The notes below the pieces were generated by a model. It was not told the origin of the DNA. It saw only the letters and a program-made list of their open reading frames with translations, and ran no database searches. A program made the translations under genes and the position numbers. From assembly GCA_040414495.1 (NCBI GenBank), contig JBEDUI010000189.1, positions 1-46,567 on the forward strand: a stretch of DNA of 46,567 nucleotides, given 5' to 3'. The DNA comes from DATAVB01 sp040414495. Lineage in GTDB: Bacteria > Actinomycetota > Actinomycetes > Mycobacteriales > QHCD01. Positions 24,282 through 33,005 of the stretch are shown one piece after another (position 1 is the stretch's first letter; the number at the start of each line of letters is the position of its first letter).

Positions 24282-25250
24282 ATGAATCGCAGTGCGCCCG
24301 CAGCGGCGATCGATGTGGCCGGGTTATGTAAATCGTTTGGCGACCATGTGGTGCTCGACGGAATTGATTTGTCTGTCGCCGAGGGCTCTATTTTCGCGTT
24401 GCTCGGGCCGAACGGGGCCGGCAAGACGACGATGGTGCACATTCTGTCCACGCTCCTGCCCGCCGATTCAGGCCAATTGCGGGTCGCCGGACACGATGTG
24501 AATGCCGAGCCACACAAGGTACGCGGCGCGATCGGGGTAACCGGCCAGTTCTCGGCCGTGGACAATCTGCTTACCGGCGAGGAAAACCTGCGGTTAATAG
24601 CCGATCTGCTCCACCTCGGCCGCGCTGCGGGCCGACGTCGGGTGGCCGAGTTGCTAGACCGATTCGACCTGACCGACGCAGCGGCCAAATCCGTGACGAC
24701 GTATTCGGGCGGCATGCGACGACGCCTCGATCTGGCCATGACCCTCGTCGGCACTCCGCGGCTGATATTCCTCGACGAACCGACCACCGGGCTAGATCCA
24801 CGCAGCCGCCACACGATGTGGCAGAGCATTCGCGAATTGGTCGCCGACGGTGTGACGATATTTCTGACCACCCAATATCTGGACGAGGCTGACGAACTCG
24901 CCGACCAGATCGCCGTTCTGGACCGCGGCCGTATCGTCGCCGCCGGCACCCCGGCCGAGCTCAAACGCAGCATTCCCGGCGGTCATATTCAATTGCAATT
25001 CCCCAGCCTGTCGGCGCTGAAATCGGCGGCCGCGATTCTTCCTACCGGGTCCTGCCGCGAGGACGACCTGACCCTGCAGGTACCCGGCGACGGCACCGTC
25101 GCTTCGCTTCGAGGTCTGCTCAATCAACTCGATGAGGCGGCCATTGACGTTGAGCAGCTGTCGATCCACACACCGGACCTCGACGACGTGTTCTTCGCCG
25201 TCACCGGCCATCCCTCCACTGAGGACAAAGAGAAGGTGGCCAGCCGATGA
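24282..25250 (+). CDS. ABC transporter ATPase, DrrA-like (daunorubicin-resistance family)
   Basis: A 322-residue ATPase. Walker A GPNGAGKTT, Q-loop GVTGQFSAVDNLLTGEENL, signature YSGGMRRRLDLAM, Walker B LIFLDEPTTGLDPRSR, H-loop LTTQYLDEADELAD. The C-terminal extension of about 90 residues (HIQLQFPSLSALKSAAAIL and IDVEQLSIHTPDLDDVFFAVTG) is typical of DrrA proteins. With the DrrB-like permease it should export a hydrophobic antibiotic or lipid. Its stop overlaps the permease ATG (ATGA). Confidence 0.93.
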   Translation: MNRSAPAAAIDVAGLCKSFGDHVVLDGIDLSVAEGSIFALLGPNGAGKTTMVHILSTLLPADSGQLRVAGHDVNAEPHKVRGAIGVTGQFSAVDNLLTGEENLRLIADLLHLGRAAGRRRVAELLDRFDLTDAAAKSVTTYSGGMRRRLDLAMTLVGTPRLIFLDEPTTGLDPRSRHTMWQSIRELVADGVTIFLTTQYLDEADELADQIAVLDRGRIVAAGTPAELKRSIPGGHIQLQFPSLSALKSAAAILPTGSCREDDLTLQVPGDGTVASLRGLLNQLDEAAIDVEQLSIHTPDLDDVFFAVTGHPSTEDKEKVASR

Positions 25251-26041
25251 GCAGCCTCGCCTATACGGTGACCGATTCGGCCACGATGTTGCGCCGGAAT
25301 CTCAAACATCAATTCCGGTACGCGTCCGTGACCATCATGCTCGTGGGCATGCCGATTATTTTCCTGCTGTTGTTCGTGTACGTTTTCGGCGGTCAACTCG
25401 GCACTGGCCTTTCGAGCGCGCACACGGGCGGCCGCTCCGCCTATCTGACCTACGTCGCGCCGGGAATTCTTATTATGACGGTGGCGTCGGCCGCATTGGG
25501 GACAGCGATTTCGGTCGCCATGGACATGACCAAAGGCATCATCGCGCGTTTCCGTACGATGTCGATCGCCCGCAGCGCTGTCCTCAATGGACATGTGCTC
25601 GGCACCATGGTGCAGACGATGCTCGGTCTGATCATCGTCGGTGGTGTCGCGGCCGCTATTGGATTCCGGCCGGATGTTGGGGTGCTGCACTGGTTGGGCG
25701 CACTCGGCATTCTGTTGCTTTTCGCGCTCGCCCTGATCTGGGTGTCCACCGCGCTCGGTCTGGCCGCCAAGAGCGTCGAAACCGCCAGCAACACCCCGAT
25801 GTTCCTGACCTTATTGCCGTTCCTCGGCAGCGGCTTCGTCCCGACCGACTCCATGCCGACCGGGCTCCGGCAATTCGCCGAATATCAGCCATTCACGCCA
25901 GTCACCGAAACCGTCCGCGGGCTGTTGGCCGGCACCGCGGTCGGGAACCACGCGATCGGCGCGATCGCTTGGAGCGTAGGGCTCGCCGTAGCCGCGTACC
26001 TCTGGTCGATACGCCTCTACAACCGCCGGCCCATTAAATAA
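25247..26041 (+). CDS. ABC-2 type permease, DrrB-like
   Basis: A 264-residue membrane protein with six helices: VTIMLVGMPIIFLLLFVYVFGG, LTYVAPGILIMTVASAALGTA, MVQTMLGLIIVGGVAAAIGF, ALGILLLFALALIWVSTALGLAA, MFLTLLPFLGSGFVP and a C-terminal helix. The ABC-2 motif YVAPGI and the LPFLGSGFVPTDSMPTGLRQFAEYQPFTPVTETVRGLL block are characteristic of the DrrB group. It forms a transporter with the preceding ATPase. Confidence 0.92.
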   Translation: MSSLAYTVTDSATMLRRNLKHQFRYASVTIMLVGMPIIFLLLFVYVFGGQLGTGLSSAHTGGRSAYLTYVAPGILIMTVASAALGTAISVAMDMTKGIIARFRTMSIARSAVLNGHVLGTMVQTMLGLIIVGGVAAAIGFRPDVGVLHWLGALGILLLFALALIWVSTALGLAAKSVETASNTPMFLTLLPFLGSGFVPTDSMPTGLRQFAEYQPFTPVTETVRGLLAGTAVGNHAIGAIAWSVGLAVAAYLWSIRLYNRRPIK

Positions 26042-26094
26042 ACAACGCAGGGCCGGCTGGGCGCTATCCTCGTTGCCATGGCGAGGAGGCGGCA

Positions 26095-26787
26095 GTGACC
26101 CTTGACCCACTGGAGGGCATCGACGCCGACGGCTTTATCACGACCGGCGCCGACGCGCGCCGAATTCCAACCGGCTATCGCGACGTTATTGCTGACTGCG
26201 CTCGCACGGCCGGAAAAGAATTGGGGCGTAGCCTATACGGCCTCTATTTGTACGGCAGCGTGGCTACCGGCCAGGCCGTAATGCCGCAGTCCGATATCGA
26301 TTTGTACGCCGTGGTGAGGAGCAGTGAGGCCATCGGCTTGTGCGGTCAAATCGCGGAGCGGCTCACGATGCGTCATCGGCGCGCCGTTCGGGACGTCGGC
26401 ATCGCCCGTTACACGCTCGATTACGTGCAGCAGAATGTGGCCGAACGCTGCTTCCTCAAGCATTACTGCGTTCCCATTGCCGGCATTGATCTACGGTCGG
26501 GGCTCGCCAAATGCAGGCCCAGCGCCGCAATCGCCCGCGAATTCATCGGTGATCTCTCCCGGGTCAGGCCGCGTGGATTACTGCGGTCTGCCGCGGTCCT
26601 GTTTTCCTTCGCGACCGGCGGATGGTCGACCGCACGCGAGAACGGCGCCGAACTGATCGCCAAACGCGCGCCACAATATGCCGATGCTGCCCGCCATATG
26701 CTGGCCGAAACACCGGTCGATGACGACACGGTGGACGAACTGCGCAGCTGGCTGACGGGCCAGATCGCCGACCTGCTACCACTGTGA
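26095..26787 (+). CDS. Nucleotidyltransferase-domain protein (aminoglycoside-adenylyltransferase-like)
   Basis: A 230-residue protein with the polymerase-beta-type motif LYLYGSVATGQAVMPQSDID (G-S then D-x-D) at about residues 50-69, followed by LYAVV. A helical C-terminal half (AAIAREFIGDLSRVRPRGLL, ARENGAELIAKRAPQYADAARHML) resembles small aminoglycoside nucleotidyltransferases. It could transfer AMP to an antibiotic or another small molecule. GTG 26095 has GAGGAGG 5 nt upstream. It follows the DrrAB operon by 53 bp. Confidence 0.8.
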   Translation: MTLDPLEGIDADGFITTGADARRIPTGYRDVIADCARTAGKELGRSLYGLYLYGSVATGQAVMPQSDIDLYAVVRSSEAIGLCGQIAERLTMRHRRAVRDVGIARYTLDYVQQNVAERCFLKHYCVPIAGIDLRSGLAKCRPSAAIAREFIGDLSRVRPRGLLRSAAVLFSFATGGWSTARENGAELIAKRAPQYADAARHMLAETPVDDDTVDELRSWLTGQIADLLPL

Positions 26788-26820
26788 CGCCGTGCCAGTC
26801 GCGCTGGTGTCACGTTCGCT
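26784..26820. repeat. Stray reverse copy of the 52-bp repeat core, forming a weak hairpin between convergent genes
   Basis: TGGTGTCACGTTCGCT (26805-26820) is the exact complement of the 16-mer at 23253-23268 inside the array. Together with GTGAC at 26784-26788 and CCAG/CTGG inside, it can form an imperfect hairpin (26784-26813) at the 3' ends of the nucleotidyltransferase and VOC genes, so it may work as a terminator. Confidence 0.55.
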
Positions 26821-26870
26821 ACACCAGGCGATCCGGTGCATTCTGATTCAGCAGTTCACGAGTCGGAGGC

Positions 26871-27371
26871 TCAGGTCGAGCTCGACACCCCGACCCCGCC
26901 ACGAGTATCCCCGCCGTACCGCGCTTTCGCCGCGGCCAGGTCTAAGCCTTGCGTGGTCATTCGCCCGGCGCGCGCTTGCTCATCCAGCAACGCGGCCGGA
27001 ATCAACCACGCGACCTCGAATTCGATACCATCAGGATCCTTGCCGTACAGGCTTTTCGTGGTGCCGTGATCACTCGACCCGACCAATGCACCGCGCCGAT
27101 CCAACTCCCCCGCCAGCCGTTCCAACTCATCGAGCGTATCGACCTCCCAAGCCAGGTGATAAAGCCCGACTGAGCGCGACGGATCGCCCGCAGGAGAGTC
27201 GATTTCGAATAATCCTAGGTCGTGATCATTGGTTGATCCCGGCGCCTGCAGGAATGCCATCGTGGCATTGCCGCCGATACGACGGAAACCCAACGCCTCG
27301 GTATAAAAGGCGACGCTACGGGCCACGTCCCGGACGAAAAGCACTGCGTGATTCAGACGAGTGATCGGCAT
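26871..27371 (-). CDS. VOC-family (glyoxalase/extradiol dioxygenase-like) protein
   Basis: A 166-residue protein with two beta-alpha-beta-beta-beta modules. The metal ligands expected for the fold are present: H8 (LNHAVLFVRD), H72 (LYHLAWEVDTL) and E119 (DPDGIEFEVAW). KDPDGIEFE is the typical C-terminal module motif. The family includes glyoxalases, ring-cleaving dioxygenases and drug-binding proteins; the reaction is open. It lies 28 bp downstream of the adenylate kinase gene on the same strand. Confidence 0.85.
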   Translation of the reverse strand: MPITRLNHAVLFVRDVARSVAFYTEALGFRRIGGNATMAFLQAPGSTNDHDLGLFEIDSPAGDPSRSVGLYHLAWEVDTLDELERLAGELDRRGALVGSSDHGTTKSLYGKDPDGIEFEVAWLIPAALLDEQARAGRMTTQGLDLAAAKARYGGDTRGGVGVSSST

Positions 27372-27399
27372 GACGGCTACCTCGTTTCCATATCGCTGC

Positions 27400-28059
27400 T
27401 CACGCTTGGGTGATGCCCTCCTTGGGCGGCAACGAGAAATGCTTACGGATCATCGCCTGCACCTGCAGGGCAGGGAATGTCGCGTCCACGGTGACGACGA
27501 ATTCTTTACGTTGCAACAGCTCGATCAGTGGCTTTGTCTGTTCGTGGTATTGGGCCAGCCGGACCGCCAACGCCTCGGGATTGTCGTCGTCGCGCGTGGC
27601 CAACCGGCCACCGCACACGTCGCAAACTCCCGGCACCTGCGGCCGATGCGCGATCAGATTGTAGTCCAGGCCGCACTGCGAACACAGCCGCCGAGCCAGA
27701 ATCCGCCGGTGCACCTCTTCATCCGGCAGATCCAGGTTGATCACGCCATCGATGTCGTAGCTTTCCAGAAAGAATTCCGCCTGCCGGGCGCTACGCGGAA
27801 AGCCGTCAATGATAAAGCCGTAATTCCAGTCGTGCTCGGCCAACCGCTGCCGTACAACCGACTCGACCAGATCGTCGCCGACCAGATGACCACCGGCCAC
27901 GATCCGGCGCACCTGCGCGCCGAGCTTGGTGTGGTGCTGCACATTCCACCGGAATATGTCACCGACGCTGATGTGCTCCAGGTCCAGGTCCTCGGCCATC
28001 AGCTTGGCCTGAGTTCCTTTACCGCTGCCCTGGATCCCCATGATCACGTACTTACGCAT
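27400..28059 (-). CDS. Adenylate kinase-family nucleoside monophosphate kinase (zinc-type lid)
   Basis: A 219-residue kinase. P-loop GIQGSGKGT (8-16), NMP-binding region HISVGDIFRWNV, the conserved FIIDGFPRSARQAEFF, and a LID domain with four Cys (CSQC and CDVC) for zinc. The length is that of a full Adk. The usual adk lies in the ribosomal-protein secY cluster, so this is probably a second copy or a relative acting on another NMP. ATG 28059 has GGGGAG upstream; an upstream in-frame start (28089) is less likely. It sits between a sugar dehydrogenase and a VOC gene, an unusual place. Confidence 0.88.
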   Translation of the reverse strand: MRKYVIMGIQGSGKGTQAKLMAEDLDLEHISVGDIFRWNVQHHTKLGAQVRRIVAGGHLVGDDLVESVVRQRLAEHDWNYGFIIDGFPRSARQAEFFLESYDIDGVINLDLPDEEVHRRILARRLCSQCGLDYNLIAHRPQVPGVCDVCGGRLATRDDDNPEALAVRLAQYHEQTKPLIELLQRKEFVVTVDATFPALQVQAMIRKHFSLPPKEGITQA

Positions 28060-28115
28060 CGCCACTCCCCACCCCGCGCGCTCCCGCAATCAGGGTACTG
28101 GCGGGGACTGGCGGC

Positions 28116-29204
28116 TCACGCCACGGCCCACGGCTCCCGGCCGGTGACGACCGTCGTTCCGGTCGCCACCGACTCGCCGATCGCCAGCCCGATCAGGTGG
28201 TCCTGGCACGCCTGGGCCAACGGGTACGGCGCCGGCCCGGAATTCCGGCACCAAGCACCAGCGCGGTCCAACAAAGCCGTTACCGCGACATCGTCATCGG
28301 CCAAACGAGCCCGCGGATACGGGTTGCGATACACAACCCGCCCCTCATACGCGAGGTGCTCGACCTCGAATCCCTCGAGGTTCAGATCGGTGCCGGCCTG
28401 TCGACGGACCACAGTGGACTCCACCGCGGTGCGCTCGTCGAGCATGCGGGTAACCCGGCCATCGACAATCTCACCGGCCGAGCCCCGCACCACCAATCGG
28501 TTGCGGCGTAAGGGATTGCGCCATTGGTTGTCGGTGTAGTCGTAAAGCCCCATTACGCCACCGAAGTCGATGGTCGCGATCGTGGTAGCCAAATTCTGCG
28601 GCGAAAGTCCGCCGGTCCAACCCTGCCGGGTCGACGGATTGGCCAGCGGCGCGGTGAATTGCCGCGCATCCACCCGGGCCGGCTCATACCCGATGCCGAG
28701 CAACCCGCGGATGATCGAAACCGCGTGGTACAGCTGGGTCGAAGAGACCTGGACCGAGGTCGGCTGACCGATGGCGCCGGATTCGACCACCGACCGCACC
28801 GCCGCCAACTCCGGCATCAGGAGGTACTGCTCGGCGACCTGAACCAGGCCGCTGCTGCCCACGTCGTGCCACAGCGACCGCAATCCAGCCAGGTCCGGCG
28901 CCGGCGGCGTCTCGGCCACCACCGCGACGTCCTGCGCAACCACCTCCCGAATCAACTGCGGGCTGGCCTGCCACGGCACCGACACCACCACGAAATCCGG
29001 CCGCTCGCGGGCGAGCAGATCAGCCACGGTGCGCACGGTCGGAACGCCCCACTCGGCCTCGACCTGCGCGCCTCGCTCGGCCGTCCGAGTGACGACGCCG
29101 GACACCTGGAACCGTTCGGGCAGGACGCGGGCCGGGCGCAGGAAGTACGGAGCCCGCCAGCCGCTGCCGATCACCCCGTACGTAATCACCGGCGTGCCGC
29201 CCAC
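28116..29204 (-). CDS. Gfo/Idh/MocA-family NAD(P)-dependent oxidoreductase
   Basis: A 362-residue enzyme. The Rossmann motif is YGVIGSGWRAPYF near the N-terminus, then VSGVVTRTAER. RPDFVVVSVPWQASPQLIREV and DVAVVAETPPAP correspond to the EKP region, with T in place of K (AETPPAP). The C-terminal alpha/beta domain includes LYHAVSIIRGLLG and WTGGLSPQNLATTIATIDFGG. GTG 29204 was chosen for the AAGGAGG just upstream, not the earlier ATG near 29258. It is divergent from the sugar-acid kinase and probably oxidises a related sugar or sugar acid. Confidence 0.85.
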   Translation of the reverse strand: MGGTPVITYGVIGSGWRAPYFLRPARVLPERFQVSGVVTRTAERGAQVEAEWGVPTVRTVADLLARERPDFVVVSVPWQASPQLIREVVAQDVAVVAETPPAPDLAGLRSLWHDVGSSGLVQVAEQYLLMPELAAVRSVVESGAIGQPTSVQVSSTQLYHAVSIIRGLLGIGYEPARVDARQFTAPLANPSTRQGWTGGLSPQNLATTIATIDFGGVMGLYDYTDNQWRNPLRRNRLVVRGSAGEIVDGRVTRMLDERTAVESTVVRRQAGTDLNLEGFEVEHLAYEGRVVYRNPYPRARLADDDVAVTALLDRAGAWCRNSGPAPYPLAQACQDHLIGLAIGESVATGTTVVTGREPWAVA

Positions 29205-29225
29205 GTACCCTCCTTCATAACCGAA

Positions 29226-29274
29226 TGCGCAGAATGCGCAGGCTGTCGCGCTCATCATTGCGCAGAATGAGCGC
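29226..29274. promoter_or_regulatory. Clustered TGCGCA sites and inverted repeat between the divergent sugar-acid genes
   Basis: TGCGCA occurs at 29226-29231, 29235-29240 and 29259-29264; the first two are part of a 9-bp tandem GAATGCGCA. The third is framed by GCGCTCAT (29248-29255) and ATGAGCGC (29267-29274), a perfect 8-bp inverted repeat. The arrangement fits cooperative binding of a sugar-acid-responsive regulator, but no regulator gene is adjacent. Confidence 0.55.
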
Positions 29275-29315
29275 CACAGCTAGGGTTCGGACAACGACGT
29301 ACGAAGGGTTCCGTC

Positions 29316-30500
29316 ATGGCGCCGCCGGACCTGCTGATCCTGGCTGACGACCTCACGGGTGCCGCGGATACCGGGATCTTCTTTGCCAACCAGGGATTCG
29401 CCGCCGCGATCTCGTTGCGGACGGACGGACCCCCCGAGCACGCACCGGTCCTCGTCATTGACACCGACACCCGCGACATCGATGCGCATACCGCGCAAGA
29501 GCGGGTACGGGCGGCGTTGACCCGCCACCGTGGCCGGACAGTTTTCAAGAAGGTCGACTCGACGCTGCGCGGCCATATCGCGGCCGAACTGTCGGTCATC
29601 ATCGAGCGCCACCCCGGTCCGGTCATCTGCGCGCCGGCGTTTCCCGGGACCGGCCGGATCACCCGCGACGGCGTGCAGTTCGAGGCCGGCCGGCCGCTGC
29701 GCGAGGGCCAGGCCTGGGCCGCCGAACGCGACCAGGCGCCCGAGACCGTAGCCGCCGCACTGGCCCCATTAGCCACCACCGCCGTCGGGCTGGACCAGGT
29801 CCGCGGGCCCACGCTGGCCGACGTACTGGCCGCGGCCCGGTTCTCGATTTGCGACGCCACCACGCACGAGGACCTGTTGCTCATCGCGCGGGCCGGGCTA
29901 ACCCTGGCCGAACCGCCGATCTGGGTCGGGTCCGGCGGATTGGCCGCCGCACTGGCGCAAGTCCTCGCGACCGGTGCCCGCCCGACGCCGTTGCCACCGG
30001 TCCACGGCCACGCGCTGATCGTCGTCGGCAGCGCGACCGCGACCGCACGGGCCCAGGCGCAGTCGTTGGGCGGCGACGCGGCTCTGCTGACCCTCGATGC
30101 GCACGACCTCTGTCAGCCGGCGGCCCTGGCCCAGCTGGCCGATGTGGTGGCCTCCCGGCTGCAGACCCGGGACACCGTCGTCTGCGTCGCCGGCCCGGTC
30201 GAGCCGCAACGGCGGGTGCGGATCGTGCACGGCCTGGCTACGGCGGTGGCGCCGGCGGCTCGGTCGGCCCGACTGCTCGCGCTCACCGGCGGCCAGACGG
30301 CCCGGACCGTACTGACCACGGCCGGCGCCCACTCGCTGCGGCTACGTACCCAGATCGAGGCCGGAGTCGTGTTGTCCCAGGCGTGCTGGGATTCGGGCGA
30401 GCAGAGCGCGGTCATCACCAAGGCCGGCGCGTTCGGCGACGAAACCACGTTGCTGCGGGCGGTCCGCGGCGTACGGACGAGAGGAGAGGAACGCCAGTGA
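29316..30500 (+). CDS. Four-carbon acid sugar kinase (OtnK/DtnK, formerly DUF1537)
   Basis: A 394-residue kinase of the family that phosphorylates D-erythronate, D-threonate and related acids at C4. Diagnostic motifs: LILADDLTGAADTG (7-20), VFKKVDSTLRGH (about 76-87), APAFPGTGRITRDGV in the middle, and a C-terminal nucleotide-binding domain. That domain contains VVGSATATARAQAQSL, LALTGGQTARTVL and a final ITKAGAFGDETTLL. Its stop overlaps the GTG of pdxA2 (GTGA). The kinase-PdxA2 pair is the known route converting threonate or erythronate to dihydroxyacetone phosphate. Confidence 0.92.
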   Translation: MAPPDLLILADDLTGAADTGIFFANQGFAAAISLRTDGPPEHAPVLVIDTDTRDIDAHTAQERVRAALTRHRGRTVFKKVDSTLRGHIAAELSVIIERHPGPVICAPAFPGTGRITRDGVQFEAGRPLREGQAWAAERDQAPETVAAALAPLATTAVGLDQVRGPTLADVLAAARFSICDATTHEDLLLIARAGLTLAEPPIWVGSGGLAAALAQVLATGARPTPLPPVHGHALIVVGSATATARAQAQSLGGDAALLTLDAHDLCQPAALAQLADVVASRLQTRDTVVCVAGPVEPQRRVRIVHGLATAVAPAARSARLLALTGGQTARTVLTTAGAHSLRLRTQIEAGVVLSQACWDSGEQSAVITKAGAFGDETTLLRAVRGVRTRGEERQ

Positions 30501-31492
30501 GCACTCCGCTGATCGCGGTCACGATGGGCGATGCGGCCGGTGTCGGCCCGGAGATCATCGTCAAGGCGCTGCACGATCCGCAGGTCGCGCGACTGTGCCG
30601 GCCGGTCGTGATCGGCGATGTGGCCCGGCTGCGGAGGGCGGTGGAGATCTGCGGGCTGTCCCTGGAAATCCGCCCGGTGAAAACGCCTGAGGAGGGTCGG
30701 TACGCCGCCGGCACGATCGACGTCATCGAGGTGCCGGAGGCGAAGCTGCCGGCCGATCTGCCGTTCGGTGCGCTGTCCCCCGTCGCTGGCGAAGCCGCGT
30801 TCCAGTACGTCCGGGTCGCGGCGGAATTGGCCAGCGCTGGTGCGGTCGGCGCGATCTGCACCGCCCCGCTGAACAAGGAGGCGCTGCACGCCGCCGGCCG
30901 GAATTACCCCGGACACACCGAATTGTTGGCCGAGCTGACCGGCGTGCCGGAGGTGTCGATGATGCTCTCCACCGGCAAGGTCCGGGTCATCCACGTCACC
31001 ACGCACATCGGCCTGATCGACGCCATCGAACGGATCGAGCCGGGCCTGGTCTACCGGACGATCGAACGCGGATATCGCACGCTGCGGGACGCCGGAATCG
31101 CCGCGCCGGTCATCGCGGTGTGCGGCATCAACCCGCATGCCGGTGAGAACGGGCTGTTCGGGCACGGCGAGGAGGAGACCAAGCTCGAACCGGCGATCGC
31201 CAAGGCGCAGTCCGAGGGCATCGACGCGCGCGGTCCCCTGCCGGCTGACACCGTGTTCTTCCGCGCCGGCCGCGGCGATTTCGATTTGGTGGTGGCGATG
31301 TACCACGACCAGGGGCACGGGCCGGTCAAGATCCTCGGTCTGGAGGCGGGGGTGAACATCACGGTCGGACTGCCGGTGGTGCGGACCTCGGTCGATCACG
31401 GCACGGCGTTCGATATCGCCGGTACCGGTACGGCCGACGAACGCAGCCTGATCGAGGCGCTGCGGCAGGCCAGCACACTAGCGCATCGTTAG
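30497..31492 (+). CDS. pdxA2: 4-phospho-D-threonate/erythronate dehydrogenase (PdxA2)
   Basis: A 331-residue member of the PdxA family: VTMGDAAGVGPEIIVKAL (start), ICTAPLNKEAL, YPGHTELLAELTG (H140), and metal ligands H170 (HVTTHIGL), H214 (INPHAGENGLFG) and H270 (YHDQGHGPVKI), matching His166, His211 and His266 of E. coli PdxA. Coupling to a four-carbon acid sugar kinase shows it is the catabolic PdxA2 and not the vitamin B6 enzyme. It oxidises and decarboxylates the 4-phospho acid to dihydroxyacetone phosphate. GTG 30497 overlaps the kinase stop by 4 nt. Confidence 0.93.
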   Translation: MSTPLIAVTMGDAAGVGPEIIVKALHDPQVARLCRPVVIGDVARLRRAVEICGLSLEIRPVKTPEEGRYAAGTIDVIEVPEAKLPADLPFGALSPVAGEAAFQYVRVAAELASAGAVGAICTAPLNKEALHAAGRNYPGHTELLAELTGVPEVSMMLSTGKVRVIHVTTHIGLIDAIERIEPGLVYRTIERGYRTLRDAGIAAPVIAVCGINPHAGENGLFGHGEEETKLEPAIAKAQSEGIDARGPLPADTVFFRAGRGDFDLVVAMYHDQGHGPVKILGLEAGVNITVGLPVVRTSVDHGTAFDIAGTGTADERSLIEALRQASTLAHR

Positions 31493-31552
31493 GGTGTATT
31501 GCTGAAGTCCTCGGCCTGCTGCGCGGCGCCGAGGACTCAAGCAACACACCCT
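31491..31552. terminator. Long bidirectional terminator hairpin overlapping both stop codons
   Basis: A 25-bp stem (31491-31515 with 31528-31552, three mismatches) and a 12-nt loop lie between pdxA2 and the convergent aldo-keto reductase. Inner arms contain GTCCTCGGC and GCCGAGGAC. It includes the last bases of both genes' stop codons. Confidence 0.8.
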
Positions 31553-32489
31553 AGTGCAGCCATTCGCTTTCCGGCGCGGCCAATCCGGAGAGTTGTTCCC
31601 ACAGCTCCTCCGGAATTGGCCACTGCGCCAATTCCATTGTCTGCTCGACCCGTTCCGGTTCGGAAATTCCGACGACGGTCGAGGTGATCCGCTTCTCCCG
31701 CAACGAGAATTGCAGCGCCGCGGCGGCCAATGGCACCTGGTAGCGCTCGCACACCTGGATCATCGACCAGACCCTGTCCCGGACAACCTGGCTGGTATGC
31801 CGATATCCGTACCGCGGCTGAATATCGGGCCCTTTCACGAGCATTCCGCCGCCGTAGGGCGCGCCGTTGACGAATGCCACTCCACGTTCGGCCGCCTCGT
31901 CCAGCAACGGGTCGGCCGAGCGGTCCACCAAGGTCCAGCGATTGTGGCTGAGCACGGCCTCGAAAGCGCCGGTACGCAGGTATTGCCGCATCAGGTCGAT
32001 CGGTCCGCCGGCCACCCCGAGGTGCGCCACCACACCCTCATCGCGCAGCGCGATCAATGCCTCGACCGCTCCGCCGGGCGCCATCGCCTCGTCGAAGCTG
32101 ATCCGCTCGGGGTCGTGGAAATAGAGCAACTGGATGCGATCGAGTCCCATCCGTTCGAGGCTTTCTGCCACCGACACACGGACCCGGGCCCCGGAGAAAT
32201 CTCGGGTCTCGGGGTCGGGATCGACCTTCGTAGCAATGACGAAATGCTCCGGCAGCCCCCCGATCTCCCGCAGCACTTCTCCGATATGGCGTTCCGCCTC
32301 GCCGCGGCCGTAGCTGTTGGACGTGTCGATGAAGTTGATCGGTCCGGTGAACACGGCGCGCAGCGTGGCGAGCGCACGTTCGGCGCCGACCTCGTAGCCG
32401 TAGTTGTGCGGCATATTGGCCAACGGGCTCGTCCCGACGCACAGCGCAGTCACGGACAAATCAGTCGGACCGAGTACGCGCGTCTGCAT
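31551..32489 (-). CDS. Aldo-keto reductase (L-fucose / D-threo-aldose dehydrogenase-like)
   Basis: A 312-residue (beta/alpha)8 NAD(P)H oxidoreductase. The catalytic tetrad is visible: Asp in FIDTSNSYGRGEAE (with the Tyr of SYG), Lys in VIATKVDPD, His in QLLYFHDPERI. The C-terminal cofactor region includes STVVGISEPERVEQTM. It resembles the L-fucose/D-threo-aldose 1-dehydrogenase group, so oxidation of a free aldose is likely. ATG 32489 was chosen (GGGGAT upstream); ATG 32501 is an alternative. A candidate promoter (TTCAGA, 18 nt, TAAGAT on the minus strand) and the 88-bp repeat lie upstream. Confidence 0.88.
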   Translation of the reverse strand: MQTRVLGPTDLSVTALCVGTSPLANMPHNYGYEVGAERALATLRAVFTGPINFIDTSNSYGRGEAERHIGEVLREIGGLPEHFVIATKVDPDPETRDFSGARVRVSVAESLERMGLDRIQLLYFHDPERISFDEAMAPGGAVEALIALRDEGVVAHLGVAGGPIDLMRQYLRTGAFEAVLSHNRWTLVDRSADPLLDEAAERGVAFVNGAPYGGGMLVKGPDIQPRYGYRHTSQVVRDRVWSMIQVCERYQVPLAAAALQFSLREKRITSTVVGISEPERVEQTMELAQWPIPEELWEQLSGLAAPESEWLH

Positions 32490-32569
32490 CGCTATCCCCA
32501 TCAGGTCGGTGTCGGTGTCGTTGTCTGATCTTAGGGCGCACTGCCGAGCGTTCTGAAAATCTTCGGCGG

Positions 32570-32657
32570 AGTTGCGTTCTGGGAACGACGCCAATGTCAG
32601 AGTTTCATCATGCAATTAATACGCATGGTTTCGCTTAATCCTCCGAACCCCCAACGC
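32570..32657 (+). repeat. 88-bp direct repeat, left copy
   Basis: Matches 42989-43076 without gaps at about 78 of 88 positions by eye. The first 19 bp (AGTTGCGTTCTGGGAACGA) are identical, as is a later run starting AGAGTTTCATCATGCAATT. It includes the palindrome CGTTC-TGG-GAACG. It lies 81 bp upstream of the leftward aldo-keto reductase. Confidence 0.9.
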
Positions 32658-33005
32658 GGCAGCAGGTCGGCACCTTTTGTAGCCCGTACCCGGCCCCGCT
32701 GTTCAGCACTGGCCGCGGTTAAGGTCGGGTCATCGGTGTCACGGGGTCGAGGCGCACAAGATCATGGCCGGGTGGGCGGGATTCGGACTGCTACTGTCCA
32801 TAGTGGACTTGATGTATCCCACCCAGTAGTCGCGCCTGCGACAACTGGTCAGGCGCCGCTTAGACCGGGCGGGCGCGTGTGCGACGTTCCGGTGGCTACG
32901 GCGTCTTCGGACCATAGGGTGAAGACCTCTCACTCGTCCCGAGCGCGGTTGGTGGCGTTGGCGCAGCTTTCCAGTTCGGTTGGGCTCGCGTTTACCTGCG
33001 CGAGG
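32658..33005. other. Gene-free stretch at the left end of the bracketed block
   Basis: Neither strand holds a convincing gene. Open frames here (for example 32739-33164 minus) overlap the zinc-ribbon gene and have no family features. No tRNA, repeat or mobile-element end is recognised. Confidence 0.4.
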
